From contig JAUNSJ010000002.1 in NCBI GenBank assembly GCA_030539295.1, positions 221,103-285,102 on the forward strand: 64,000 nucleotides of DNA. The letters run 5' to 3'. Below, one piece after another: positions 46,656 through 55,551 of this stretch; the stretch's first letter is position 1; each line of letters starts with the position of its first letter. Made by a program: the position numbers and the translations under genes. The DNA is from Planctomycetia bacterium (lineage in GTDB: Bacteria > Planctomycetota > Planctomycetia > Pirellulales > Thermoguttaceae). The notes under the pieces were generated by a model that saw only the letters and a list, made by a program, of their open reading frames with translations, was not told the origin of the DNA and made no database searches.

Positions 46656-47114
46656 CTATCTTTGGTGAAATTCTTGTAATGATTTTGGCTGTCTGTTTTT
46701 CTTCGGTGCCGTAACAATTATGTCGTATGACACGGGACTGCCTGCTTCAACGGTAACAGACAGACCAGACGTGGCGCGGTTTGCATATTTTTTATCAATC
46801 AGAGATTCAGGTTCCGCCGCCTTGCGGTCATACGGGTCTTTTACCGGCTTGGCGCCAATAATAGAGACCTGATATTCTCCGGGTTGAATTCCCGCTCCTT
46901 TTCCGTCTTCGTTTAAATCGTAGGTTCCATCTTCTTTGATCGCCGCGTTTACCTGATAGCTGCCGTCGGACCGGGTAAACACGACGCTGCCCCGGGTGAG
47001 GGGCTCGCCACTGTCGAAACTTACTTTCCCACCTGCCTTGACATTTACACCACATCCAAGGGCCGTTGCGGCAAAGAGTGTAATCAGTACGCCCGTTACT
47101 TTTTTTATCATCAT
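46656..47114 (-). CDS. Small transthyretin-like lipoprotein (cassette B)
   Basis: A 152-aa lipoprotein with lipobox TALGC and a carboxypeptidase-regulatory-like beta fold (GGKVSFDSGEPLTRGSVVF; IQPGEYQVSIIG). Same kind of protein as those after the DUF1559 genes in cassettes A and C. It lies 28 bases after the DUF1559 gene and 16 bases before the GH172 gene. Confidence 0.75.
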   Translation of the reverse strand: MMIKKVTGVLITLFAATALGCGVNVKAGGKVSFDSGEPLTRGSVVFTRSDGSYQVNAAIKEDGTYDLNEDGKGAGIQPGEYQVSIIGAKPVKDPYDRKAAEPESLIDKKYANRATSGLSVTVEAGSPVSYDIIVTAPKKNRQPKSLQEFHQR

Positions 47115-47142
47115 AATTTTGTCCTTGGCTCGGGGGTTATAA

Positions 47143-48300
47143 TTACGGAATGGACACGGTAAACCCGTCGTTAACGACAGCCAGTCGAACCATGAGGTCC
47201 GGGTTATTATTTGTTGCTGTTATGCCGGCTGTGAACGGAACCGTTACACCAACAGCACGCACGGAACCGTCCCCGAGGAGAAAATTACAGACCCCAGGAT
47301 GACAACTACCGAACCGAACGTTTGACCAGTTGTCCGTTCCCCAGTCCTGACGCGCATTTTGGGCAATGGCCGTCGCGCCGGACATCTGACGGCCCACGTG
47401 GCCTTCCCCGTAATCGTCGCCTACGGCTAGTATGGAGCAGTCTACCATATCGGGACTGATGCCGCTGGCAGGTTTATTGCATCGCCCAATTCGTTCCAGG
47501 GGAATGTGTTTTTCTCCTATGATGATTTGATTGCTCGTGCCATCCATCCACCAGGATATGGAATCCCGGCATTCCCACGTTTTGACATTGTATGTGGTCC
47601 CGCCATATTCAATAATCGCCGGACGGAATGGTCCTCGATACCGCATGGGACAGGTAATATTGTTTTGTGGATAGGAATCCGTACACGTCGTATTATCCGT
47701 ACCACTCTGCGTCATATGAAGTACGACGGCATAATCGCCATAAGCCCCTTGATGATTCTCCGGTATTGTACTTGGCATAACCGTTGGAGCGCGACGCGAA
47801 GGGCAGAACCAGGCCGAATTGGTCGATATCCCTTTGATTTGGTCAGCGGTCAGGTCATTCCACGTGCCCTCTTTCGTACCGGCAGGCGACCCATAGGTGT
47901 ATTTCTTCGTGACCGGTCGCAGATTGCCATCACCATCTTTTTTTATCAGAAGGTCGTATGCTGTTGCATTTTCCATGTAGGGCATGAGAAGAACCCACAT
48001 GGACGCCCCGCCCCAACGTCCGCCGTTGTAACCGCCTACTGTTTCATACGGGTTATCCGACAACGCTTGGCCTATTGTAATCGGTGGCAGCATTTTCCTC
48101 GCGTCCACAAAATTGTGAACCGCCAGGCCATATTGTTTCAGTTTGTTCGTGCATTCCATACGTCGGGCAGCTTCCCGGGCTGCCTGGACCGCAGGCAAAA
48201 GAAGGGCGATCAGGATTCCGATGATCGCGATGACGACGAGGAGTTCGACGAGGGTAAAGGCCTTCTTGGAAGGCTTGCTTAAATTACCCCCCCCCCGCAC
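47143..48300 (-). CDS. DUF1559 prepilin-like protein (cassette B), out of frame with its start
   Basis: The reading frame of 385 codons contains the prepilin helix (FTLVELL, then the usual [12 protein letters not shown] stretch) and the DUF1559 domain, ending with [12 protein letters not shown]. The residue before the cleavage site is Ala rather than Gly. Its only in-frame start near the 5' end is a GTG at 48300 without any ribosome site. The ATG at 48335 has a perfect AAAGGAG eight bases upstream and encodes a typical leader ([13 protein letters not shown]), but it is out of frame with the gene because of a run of ten G at 48287-48296. With 8 or 11 G the frames would join. The gene is therefore either phase-variable, switched off here, or affected by a sequencing error. 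Confidence 0.8.
   Translation of the reverse strand: MRGGGNLSKPSKKAFTLVELLVVIAIIGILIALLLPAVQAAREAARRMECTNKLKQYGLAVHNFVDARKMLPPITIGQALSDNPYETVGGYNGGRWGGASMWVLLMPYMENATAYDLLIKKDGDGNLRPVTKKYTYGSPAGTKEGTWNDLTADQIKGISTNSAWFCPSRRAPTVMPSTIPENHQGAYGDYAVVLHMTQSGTDNTTCTDSYPQNNITCPMRYRGPFRPAIIEYGGTTYNVKTWECRDSISWWMDGTSNQIIIGEKHIPLERIGRCNKPASGISPDMVDCSILAVGDDYGEGHVGRQMSGATAIAQNARQDWGTDNWSNVRFGSCHPGVCNFLLGDGSVRAVGVTVPFTAGITATNNNPDLMVRLAVVNDGFTVSIP
48287..48296 (-). repeat. Homopolymer of ten G in the prepilin leader
   Basis: Ten C on the plus strand (ten G in the sense strand) between the well-placed ATG at 48335 and the prepilin helix. The length puts ATG and body in different frames; one base more or two fewer restores one frame. 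Long G runs are classic slipped-strand sites. Confidence 0.85.
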
Positions 48301-48332
48301 TTTAACATTTCGATAACAAAAACAAATTTTCT

Positions 48333-48350
48333 CATGGTTCTTTCTCCTTT
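48333..48350 (-). promoter_or_regulatory. Ribosome site and ATG of the cassette B prepilin gene
   Basis: AAAGGAG at 48350-48344 followed after eight bases by ATG at 48335-48333 (sense strand). This is the best translation start in the region but its frame ends in TAA right after the G run ([18 protein letters not shown]). Confidence 0.7.
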
Positions 48351-48741
48351 AAAGGTGATTCTAATTGGGTTAATCCATCTCTGCATGACTGGCCCCAGCG
48401 GTAAATATCAAGACCAGGCACACAATAAACACAACGTCGTTCTCAGGGAACTGCCGGTAAAATTAACGTAACATGGCTATAATCAAGGTGTTACGATAAT
48501 AGTCCGCAGTCTGTAAGACCAAGGTCCAAGTCTCTTTTCCCCGAACGCTATATATACCCAACCGAAAAACAAAATCGGACAAAGAAAATCGAAAAAAGAA
48601 GAAAAATTTTTGACGATCAAAAAATTTAGGAAGAATTCTGTAGGGAAAAGCTGCGTAAAACAATAACTGTTTAAAAAATAAAATGAATATTACTTATTCA
48701 AACGCAGTGGTGGAAATAATATTTCGCATAACCGTCTGCAA

Positions 48742-48769
48742 TTGACGAAATGGTGATTTGCGATATAAT
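48742..48769 (+). promoter_or_regulatory. Sigma-70-type promoter of the HAD phosphatase gene
   Basis: TTGACG (48742-48747), 16 bases, TATAAT (48764-48769): eleven of twelve consensus positions. Transcription would begin near 48776, about 80 bases before the chosen start. The rest of the gap 48336-48741 shows no gene. Confidence 0.65.
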
Positions 48770-48854
48770 GGAGCCGTTGATGTGGGTGTTCGGTGGCGAT
48801 AAGACCCTTGCAGAGAGAAGACAGAAGGACGAATTGAAAGGACTTCTAATCAAT

Positions 48855-49511
48855 ATGTTGAAGGCGGTGATTCTGGATTTTGATGGTACAATAGGCGATA
48901 CGCTGGCTCTGTGTTTGGAAGCCTTTAAGTCGGCAATAGAACCGCTTGCCGGACGTACGTTTACGGAGGAGGAGATTATCGCTACGTTTGGTCCGAGTGA
49001 AGAAGGGACCATAGCCAAGCTTGTTCTCGACCAGGCGGCCTCGGGCGTGGCAGGCTATCTTCGGGAATATGAACGACTCCATGTGAAATACGACAAGCCG
49101 TTTCCCGGCATCCTTGAACTGTTGCGGACCTTGAAAAAGCGGGGACTTCTCGTTGCTCTAGTGACCGGTAAGGGTCGGTATAGCTGCGACATATCTCTTG
49201 CTGCCTATGGACTTACCGATTTCTTCGATGCCGTTGAAACGGGGTCCGCTTTGGGGCCGTGCAAGCCGGTCGGCCTGCGGAGTGTCTTAACCCGGTTTAA
49301 GCTCCTGCCCCAGGAAGCGGTTTATGTCGGCGATACGACCAGCGACGTTGCCGCGTGTCAGGAAGTGGGCATACCCGTAATCGCCGCCGCTTGGGCCTCG
49401 ACCGCCAATCCGGAACAACTCGCCGCCACAAAGCCTGACCGGCTTTGTCGGTCTATAACGCAACTCCATGACACGCTGGAAGATATGATGACGACAGCAG
49501 ACAGGACATAA
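48855..49511 (+). CDS. HAD-superfamily phosphatase (Gph/PpaX-like)
   Basis: A 218-aa haloacid-dehalogenase hydrolase with a helical cap. Motif I DFDGTIGDT (nucleophile Asp at the N-terminus), motif II LVTGK, motif III Lys in GPCKPVG, motif IV VGDTTSDV. Substrates resemble phosphoglycolate or pyrophosphate. The ATG at 48855 is the first after the predicted transcription start that gives the normal N-terminus (MLKAVILDFDG). The TSCPD gene starts 3 bases after its stop. Confidence 0.85.
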   Translation: MLKAVILDFDGTIGDTLALCLEAFKSAIEPLAGRTFTEEEIIATFGPSEEGTIAKLVLDQAASGVAGYLREYERLHVKYDKPFPGILELLRTLKKRGLLVALVTGKGRYSCDISLAAYGLTDFFDAVETGSALGPCKPVGLRSVLTRFKLLPQEAVYVGDTTSDVAACQEVGIPVIAAAWASTANPEQLAATKPDRLCRSITQLHDTLEDMMTTADRT

Positions 49512-49514
49512 AAA

Positions 49515-49775
49515 ATGCAACACACCTACAAAACCAACGGGACCTGCTCTTCGGCCATTCAGTTCGATTTGAATGGCGACAAGGTGACCAATGTGCGATT
49601 TTTCGGCGGATGTCCCGGTAATCTGACCGCCATTGCCCGGTTGGTCAATGGCAAATCCGTCGACGAAATTGAGTCGCAACTCAAAGGCATAACCTGCGGT
49701 GGCAAGCCGACTTCCTGCTCCGATCAGCTTGCCCGGGCCGTGCGTCAGGCGTATGGCTCCCGAAGTCAGTCCTGA
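49515..49775 (+). CDS. TSCPD-domain protein (TIGR03905 type)
   Basis: An 86-aa single-domain protein: VRFFGGCPGNLTAIARLV and the C-terminal cysteine motif, here TSCSDQLA instead of the more usual TSCPDQLA. Stand-alone versions of this ribonucleotide-reductase-linked domain have no known function; conserved cysteines suggest metal binding. Translationally linked to the HAD gene; its end overlaps the convergent Memo-AMMECR1 gene by 10 bases. Confidence 0.8.
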   Translation: MQHTYKTNGTCSSAIQFDLNGDKVTNVRFFGGCPGNLTAIARLVNGKSVDEIESQLKGITCGGKPTSCSDQLARAVRQAYGSRSQS

Positions 49776-51142
49776 CACTCATGCTCCTGGATCATTTCGC
49801 TTGTAAAGAGTCGAGCTTCGAAGGTCGGCGAAAAATGATCTCTTGGCATGCCCGCTTTGACTTTAAGGTGCGCAAGAAACGCCTCTTTTTCCGGCAGCTG
49901 CTCCCAGACCGAGGGCAGAAAAACCGCGCGATGACCGCGGTCGGCTATGATAAGCCCGTGCCGAAATGGTTCAATCTGGGCCAGCATTTCCTCCTGTGTC
50001 CGAAATTGAATGGGCCACGATGGTGTCAGGAGCGAGACGTCTAAGCTTATGTCCTTCCATTCCTGTTGCGTTATCGGAGGAAAACGCGGGTCGCCAAAAG
50101 CGGCGTTCCAGGAATTCGCCAGCAGGTCGTCGATGAGCGGGCCTCGCGATTGAATCGATCCGATACAGCCACGCAGGTTGCCGTTGAGGTGCAAGGTTAC
50201 AAAACAGGCACCATCCCGTTCCATGACCGCCGGAATCACGCCCAGTTCACCCCGGGTCAGAGGCCGGCCCCGATTCAGCTCCGACTCGATATTATGTCGC
50301 ACGGTTTCCAAAATGTACCGCGAATAATGCTGTTTCAGGAAGGTTTCCGCGCTGCCCTCAAAGAGGAACCAGCTCCCGTAGCCCACGACTTGCGACCGAT
50401 CGCCGGTTACATCGCCTGAATTGCACAGGGCGTTGCGAATAAAAGACCAGCCCCGCTTGGCCGCAAACTGAACGCTCGCGCAAACGCCAGTGGCGTCACA
50501 GGCCTGGTCCGCACGAAACCGGGAAACGTCACCTGACTCGATCATGCGGGCCGTCGCGGCGTCCAGTTCGTTCGCCTGTCGCGCCGGTAAAAAATGACTC
50601 AAGTCCGAGGATATGATAAATCCATTCTTCGGGTCGTCATAAAATCGATTAAGGATCTCTATGACTTTTCCCGGTACCGCCCGCCCGACCAGGACAGGCA
50701 CAATTTTTACGCCCGACCCGAACCGGAATTGAATAAAGGGCACCTGGACTTCCGCTGCGTGCTCCGGCTGAAAAGCTTCGTCGAAACATGCGGCCGAAAG
50801 CTCACGAATCAGAATTTTATTCAGATCCTGGTTCACGTCGATTGTACCAAGTGGCGTCTGCCAAGCGTCGTAACCGGTTAGCGCAAGACCAATAAAGGGA
50901 ACACGATGCGCCGGCGCGATTATAAAGATATTCTCCAGATCGTCACGCAAACTGTGAATGCTTTCACTCATCAGCTGACCGGAATAGACGTAGCCTGCGT
51001 GCGGGGCAATAACGAGTCGCGACCGGGCCTCGTCATTGCCCCGCACCGATTTCCGCTTGAATTCCGATAGTTGATGTAATAATTCATCCTTTTCGGACGA
51101 GTAAAACTGGCCCGCTACGGACGGCTTCTTGATTCCAGTCAT
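49766..51142 (-). CDS. Fused AmmeMemoRadiSam proteins B (MEMO) and A (AMMECR1)
   Basis: A 458-aa two-domain protein. Residues 1-270 are a MEMO domain with metal-ligand motifs IAPHAGYVYSG and SSDLSHFLP. Residues about 285-455 are an AMMECR1 domain (CFVTLHLNGNLRGCIGS, FPPITQQEW). The two parts are often separate genes named AmmeMemoRadiSam system proteins B and A. Together with the divergent radical SAM gene all three parts of the system are present here. The biochemical role of the system is not established. Confidence 0.9.
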   Translation of the reverse strand: MTGIKKPSVAGQFYSSEKDELLHQLSEFKRKSVRGNDEARSRLVIAPHAGYVYSGQLMSESIHSLRDDLENIFIIAPAHRVPFIGLALTGYDAWQTPLGTIDVNQDLNKILIRELSAACFDEAFQPEHAAEVQVPFIQFRFGSGVKIVPVLVGRAVPGKVIEILNRFYDDPKNGFIISSDLSHFLPARQANELDAATARMIESGDVSRFRADQACDATGVCASVQFAAKRGWSFIRNALCNSGDVTGDRSQVVGYGSWFLFEGSAETFLKQHYSRYILETVRHNIESELNRGRPLTRGELGVIPAVMERDGACFVTLHLNGNLRGCIGSIQSRGPLIDDLLANSWNAAFGDPRFPPITQQEWKDISLDVSLLTPSWPIQFRTQEEMLAQIEPFRHGLIIADRGHRAVFLPSVWEQLPEKEAFLAHLKVKAGMPRDHFSPTFEARLFTSEMIQEHECQD

Positions 51143-51462
51143 AGGTCGGCTCCTAAAATATGAGTTTCATTTGTACAGGTCCCACTATGTAACGGTCCAC
51201 TTTTATACCGGTTCCAATTGGTCTGTTTCGTCATGCGGTCCCGCTTGCGCGTCAATAGGCGCAGCACATGGCAGAACAGGGCGGCCCTATAAAACCGGTC
51301 CCGTCCTTCCGCACCGGTCTTCCTGATGTATAATTGACCCGTGTGGCGACCGCTGCCGGTATGTGGCTGCGACCGCGGTCACTCGACCACCATTGTATAA
51401 AACTGGAAATACCTTTGTCAAGGCCTTGGTACGAAAATTTGTAATATATTACTGGAGTTTAT
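51143..51462. other. Divergent control region of the AmmeMemoRadiSam genes
   Basis: About 320 bases. Repeated GGTCC/GGTTCC cores (for example near 51177, 51195, 51209, 51237, 51297) and the 10-base palindrome GACCGCGGTC at 51371-51380 are seen. TATAAT occurs at 51329-51334 without a good -35. No gene is supported. Confidence 0.35.
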
Positions 51463-52479
51463 ATGACCTTACGCTATCAAACCGTGCTCAATGCCGAACA
51501 ATCGCAATGCCTGCTCTGTCCTCGCCAGTGTGTGCTCTCGCGCGGGCAGCGTGGATTTTGCCATGTGCGTCAGAATCAGAACGGCACAATTTGCTCCGCA
51601 ACTTACGGCTACACAACAGGTTTGGCTGTCGACCCGATTGAAAAGAAACCACTGTATCATTTTCTGCCGGGCAGTCAGGTTCTCTCATTCGGGACGCTCG
51701 GCTGTAATATGGGTTGTCAGTTCTGCCAGAACTGGTCCATCTCGAAATCCACAGCCGGAACCGATGTCCTTACACAGATCGCGCCTGACGCCATAGCCCA
51801 GGTGGCCGCGCAGTACGGCTGCGCGAGTGTCGCCTTTACCTACAATGAGCCGACCGTCTTCTTTGAATACGCCCTTGATACGGCCAAGGCATGCCATGCG
51901 CTGGGCCTTAAGACCGTTGCCGTCTCCGCCGGTTATATCAACCCAGGCCCGCGACGGGAATTTTATCGCCATATGGACGCGGTCAATCTGGATTTGAAAG
52001 GATTTAGCGATGCCTTTTATCAGAAATTCTGCCAGGCTCGCCTTGACCACGTTCTCGATACCATAAAGTATGTTGCGCAAGATACTTCCGTCTGGCTTGA
52101 ATTGACCACTCTGCTCATTGAAGGGGAAAATGATTCCGATGACGAGCTGGCTCGGGAGTGCGACTGGATCGTCGAAAATGCGGGTCCTTACGTTCCGGTC
52201 CATTTCAGTGCCTTTCATCCGGCGTGGAAACTTCAAAATCATGCCCGCACGTCGCTGGCTACTCTTCTGCACGCCAGGGATATTGCCATACGGGCAGGAC
52301 TAAAACATGTCTATGCGGGGAACGTTTCACACATCGCGTCTTCAACGACCTGTTGCGAATCGTGTGGCCAGACGCTTATTGTCCGCAATGGATTCACCGT
52401 TAAGCAGAACGAGGCCCCCAACGGCATCTGTCCGCATTGTGGCCAACAGCTGGCCGGTGTCTTTTCCGCCGCGCGATAA
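51463..52479 (+). CDS. AmmeMemoRadiSam system radical SAM enzyme
   Basis: A 338-aa radical SAM protein. The cluster cysteines are in CNMGCQFC (CxxxCxxC, about residue 80), followed by QNWSISK as usual for this group. An N-terminal zinc-like region has CLLCPRQC, and the C-terminus has CCESCGQ and CPHCGQQ pairs, suggesting further metal sites. It belongs to the PflA-like group that accompanies MEMO and AMMECR1. CTGGAG precedes the ATG. Confidence 0.9.
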   Translation: MTLRYQTVLNAEQSQCLLCPRQCVLSRGQRGFCHVRQNQNGTICSATYGYTTGLAVDPIEKKPLYHFLPGSQVLSFGTLGCNMGCQFCQNWSISKSTAGTDVLTQIAPDAIAQVAAQYGCASVAFTYNEPTVFFEYALDTAKACHALGLKTVAVSAGYINPGPRREFYRHMDAVNLDLKGFSDAFYQKFCQARLDHVLDTIKYVAQDTSVWLELTTLLIEGENDSDDELARECDWIVENAGPYVPVHFSAFHPAWKLQNHARTSLATLLHARDIAIRAGLKHVYAGNVSHIASSTTCCESCGQTLIVRNGFTVKQNEAPNGICPHCGQQLAGVFSAAR

Positions 52480-52626
52480 GCTTTAAATTTGGTGAACTTT
52501 CCCTGACCAACGAGCAGTCCTCTTCTTGTTTTGTTAATATAGCAAATATAGTTAAAATAGCGAATTATAAAATTAAAAAAGTTCAAAATATTTTTCAAAA
52601 AAAGAGTAAAAAAGGCGAAAAAAAGC

Positions 52627-52655
52627 TTGACAAAAAAACCGGGCCATGCTAAGAT
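52627..52655 (+). promoter_or_regulatory. Sigma-70-type promoter of the cassette C regulator
   Basis: TTGACA (52627-52632), 17 bases, TAAGAT (52650-52655), ten of twelve consensus positions and ideal spacing. Predicted transcription start near 52662, inside the palindrome that follows. Confidence 0.65.
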
Positions 52656-52659
52656 AAAC

Positions 52660-52684
52660 ATGTATCACGCAGCGAGTGGTACAT
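52660..52684 (+). promoter_or_regulatory. Palindromic operator over the transcription start
   Basis: A 25-base palindrome with half-sites ATGTATCAC (52660-52668) and GTGGTACAT (52676-52684) and a 7-base centre; eight of nine pairs match. It begins five bases after the -10 box, where a bound repressor would block initiation. The following gene encodes a winged-helix regulator with a sugar-binding domain, so autorepression lifted by a sugar is likely. Confidence 0.6.
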
Positions 52685-52746
52685 AAGGACATGTTTTTTG
52701 TGGTCCGATTTTTGTGCACGCTGTTTCAACCTATTATGGAACATTT

Positions 52747-53958
52747 ATGAACTGTCCCAAACTTACCTTGAACGAACCGCTCCCTTCCTATCGGGCAGAC
52801 GTTGCCTTGAGAGACGTTTTGATTGACTATATTATTCAGTCAGGACGTTCCGTAGGCGATGAATTCTATTCTGATCGCGAACTGGGAGAAATTGTCGGTA
52901 AGAGTCGTGGCGTTGTGCGACGGGCACTCGATGGACTTCAGGAGGAAGGGTGGATCGAGCGACGCGGGGGAATAGGTACGTTCGTCGGACCTCGCGCCGA
53001 GCAGCCACGCGGACAAATGAACCGCAAAAGTGCTGATACCGATAAATCGGACGCTCCGTCTGTCATGCGGAAAAAGCTCAATCACTGCCTCGTAGTTAAT
53101 GCCAAGGCAGACAGCAGCTATTCCTGGGGACTGCGGAGCTGGTGCACGGAAATTATGGACGTCTTTTCCGCGCTGTCGCAAAACAGTTCCGTGATGATCG
53201 AATATCTCAATTCGTCTTATGCCGATAATCCGAAACTGTTGAGGCGACTGGAAAGTGCGCCCCCGGATGCCATTTTTTGCATGGGGCCGCCGTTGGACCA
53301 TCTTAATCTCATGCACTTTGCGCGACAGGCGAATATCCCACTCATTCTTGCGGGGACCCGGGCACCGGAACTGGACGTCTATAACGTCTGTGAAGACAGT
53401 GTGACCGCCGGCGAAGAGGCTGTTAAAAAACTTTACGATTTGGGCCATCGCAGAATCGGCTTCGTTCAGTCCTTGAGTTCCATGACCGGCTGGTGGTTCG
53501 TTGACCGCTATCAGGGCTATATCAACGGTATGAAAAAATGTGGCCTTTTTGACGAATTTCGCACAGACCTCGTCTGCTGGCAGTTCCAAACGCAAACCTT
53601 TACCCCCGCTGAAGAGGGAATACGAGCCGAGTTCCTTGATTATTACGAAGCGAAGAAGCCGACGGCCATTATTCTCGGGTGCAGTTATTTGGCGGCCTGC
53701 CTTCGCAATTTGTGTCGGGACGACGGCATTCGCGTACCCGAAGACCTCTCGATTATTGTCTACGACCAGTCGTCAGAAGTGGTCGACTGGTTCGGCGGTC
53801 TGAAACCGACGACGATTGTTTTTCCGCTCGAAGATATTGGTAAAACCCTGTTTTCCCACGCGGAAAAAATCATTAACAATATTGAGGTTCCGCGAGAGAC
53901 TCGTGTCGCTTGTGTCATAGACGACGGCACGACCGTTGCGGAATACAAACACATGTAA
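52747..53958 (+). CDS. GntR-type winged-helix regulator with LacI-like ligand domain (cassette C)
   Basis: A 403-aa transcription factor. The N-terminal winged helix (about 15-85; SDRELGEIVGKSRGVVRRALDGL and IERRGGIGTFVG) is GntR-like. The rest (about 105-400) is a periplasmic-binding-protein-type sugar domain (PBP1/LacI-like), with VKKLYDLGHRRIGFVQ and PEDLSIIVYD. This hybrid (AraR-like) usually binds a sugar. It lies 12 bases before a DUF1559 gene, and is the first gene of cassette C. ATG at 52747 preferred to an upstream GTG. Confidence 0.85.
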   Translation: MNCPKLTLNEPLPSYRADVALRDVLIDYIIQSGRSVGDEFYSDRELGEIVGKSRGVVRRALDGLQEEGWIERRGGIGTFVGPRAEQPRGQMNRKSADTDKSDAPSVMRKKLNHCLVVNAKADSSYSWGLRSWCTEIMDVFSALSQNSSVMIEYLNSSYADNPKLLRRLESAPPDAIFCMGPPLDHLNLMHFARQANIPLILAGTRAPELDVYNVCEDSVTAGEEAVKKLYDLGHRRIGFVQSLSSMTGWWFVDRYQGYINGMKKCGLFDEFRTDLVCWQFQTQTFTPAEEGIRAEFLDYYEAKKPTAIILGCSYLAACLRNLCRDDGIRVPEDLSIIVYDQSSEVVDWFGGLKPTTIVFPLEDIGKTLFSHAEKIINNIEVPRETRVACVIDDGTTVAEYKHM

Positions 53959-53970
53959 AAGGAGAACACA

Positions 53971-55038
53971 ATGAAAAAAATCCTGGAAAGAACGAGATTG
54001 TTAAATTACGTGGGTGGGTGGTTTTTTACTGCTCAAAAAAGACTGCGAAATGCGGCCTTCACGTTGGTCGAGCTGCTGGTGGTTATCGCGATTATCGGTA
54101 TCTTAATCGCGCTGCTCTTGCCCGCTGTACAGGCTGCCCGTGAAGCCGCACGCCGCATGCAGTGCACAAATAATCTCAAACAGATTGGTATCGGTTTGCA
54201 CAACTATCACGATGTGCACGGTAGTCTTCCTTACGGCTGCCGTAATATTGCTTATTCTTGGGCTGTTGCCATTTGGCCGTTCATTGAACAATCCACTCTC
54301 TACAGTGAAGTTGATTGGACACATGGCATAAATCACTCTGCCTCCGGTAACCTGGAATTAACCAGGGCAAAAATACCTACTTATCTTTGTCCTTCTGATA
54401 TTTGGAACGATGAAGAATGGTCGGGAATTCCACTCAATAAAGCTGGCGAGGGCCTCATGCGGAAATTTAACTACGTCTGCAATGCGGGAAACACAAGTGT
54501 AAAGGTAGATAAATCACCTTGGTACGTTGCTAATACAGTCTCATTTATCTCGGGAACCAATACAAAATATGGGGGAGCGCCGTTCTTTGTTCATAGTCCG
54601 TCAGATGGTATACCGGCACCAAAGAATTTCTCCGCTATCATTGATGGGTTGAGTAACACCCTCGGAGTTGCGGAGTGTCTTCAGGGGAAACATGCCCCCA
54701 GTTTTGTTGGTGAAAGTAATGAAGCTTCTACACTTGACCTTCGCGGCTATCTCTATCACAACGCAGGTTGCTATTTCACGACCTTGTTTACGCCCAATAC
54801 ATCGAGTCCGGACAGTTGTTTTGGTTCGTCAATCTACTGTTTCGCAGAGCCAAAGATTCCGTGTGGACGACAAGGGATTGGGGCCGATCTCCGAGTCTTG
54901 AGTTCACGCAGTCGGCATTCCGGGGGTGTCAACGCAGGCTTATTGGATGGTAGCGTACGTTTTATCTCCGACACGATTAAGTGGACTTCCTGGCAAGCCT
55001 TGGGCACCGCGCAGGGAAGTGAAACGGAAACGTTGTAA
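53971..55038 (+). CDS. DUF1559 prepilin-like protein (cassette C)
   Basis: A 355-aa prepilin-like protein with a longer basic head (about 30 residues) before the FTLVELL site; the residue before the cleavage point is Ala. DUF1559 domain through to [20 protein letters not shown] precedes the ATG. The N-terminal helix is nearly identical to those of cassettes A and B, while the rest diverges. Translated in a unit with the upstream regulator (12 bases) and downstream lipoprotein (13 bases). Confidence 0.9.
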   Translation: MKKILERTRLLNYVGGWFFTAQKRLRNAAFTLVELLVVIAIIGILIALLLPAVQAAREAARRMQCTNNLKQIGIGLHNYHDVHGSLPYGCRNIAYSWAVAIWPFIEQSTLYSEVDWTHGINHSASGNLELTRAKIPTYLCPSDIWNDEEWSGIPLNKAGEGLMRKFNYVCNAGNTSVKVDKSPWYVANTVSFISGTNTKYGGAPFFVHSPSDGIPAPKNFSAIIDGLSNTLGVAECLQGKHAPSFVGESNEASTLDLRGYLYHNAGCYFTTLFTPNTSSPDSCFGSSIYCFAEPKIPCGRQGIGADLRVLSSRSRHSGGVNAGLLDGSVRFISDTIKWTSWQALGTAQGSETETL

Positions 55039-55051
55039 AACGGAGATTAAA

Positions 55052-55474
55052 ATGCAAAATAAACTATGGGCTTTGATCCTGGGTGTGTCCGCTGTTATTG
55101 TTGCCGCTGGTTGCTCCAACAATAATCGTGGCGGGCTTTCCGGGGCGGTTACACTTGGAGGGCAGCCTCTGAATAATGCGAGTATTCAATTTGTTTCGGA
55201 AAACGGGGTCGGCTCTCCCGGTGGGGCGGCCGTTGTGAACGGGCGATATGAAGTGCCGAATGAGCCAGGTTTGGAAGCTGGAACCTATATCGTTAATATC
55301 CACGCTTTCGATGTGCCTGATTACAATGGTAAATCGCTCTTGAGTGCCGATGCGTCATTACCCGAACAAACAAATTCCAAGGATCGTATTCCTGCGTCAT
55401 GGAATGATGCGAAAAACAGCATTACGATCAAGCCGGGTAAAAACGTCTTCGATTTCGATGTTCCTGCCGAATAA
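55052..55474 (+). CDS. Small transthyretin-like lipoprotein (cassette C)
   Basis: A 140-aa lipoprotein (lipobox VAAGC) with a carboxypeptidase-regulatory-like fold (SGAVTLGGQPLNNASIQF; GLEAGTYIVNIHAF). CGGAG precedes the ATG at 55052; a longer frame to 54926 overlaps the DUF1559 gene and is rejected. Third member of the same kind of protein in this window. Confidence 0.75.
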   Translation: MQNKLWALILGVSAVIVAAGCSNNNRGGLSGAVTLGGQPLNNASIQFVSENGVGSPGGAAVVNGRYEVPNEPGLEAGTYIVNIHAFDVPDYNGKSLLSADASLPEQTNSKDRIPASWNDAKNSITIKPGKNVFDFDVPAE

Positions 55475-55551
55475 ATTCTGATTTATTGTTGGAAGTCGCA
55501 TCTCTCGTGTGCGGCTTCCATTTCACATTTTATCACAACAAAGGAGATATT

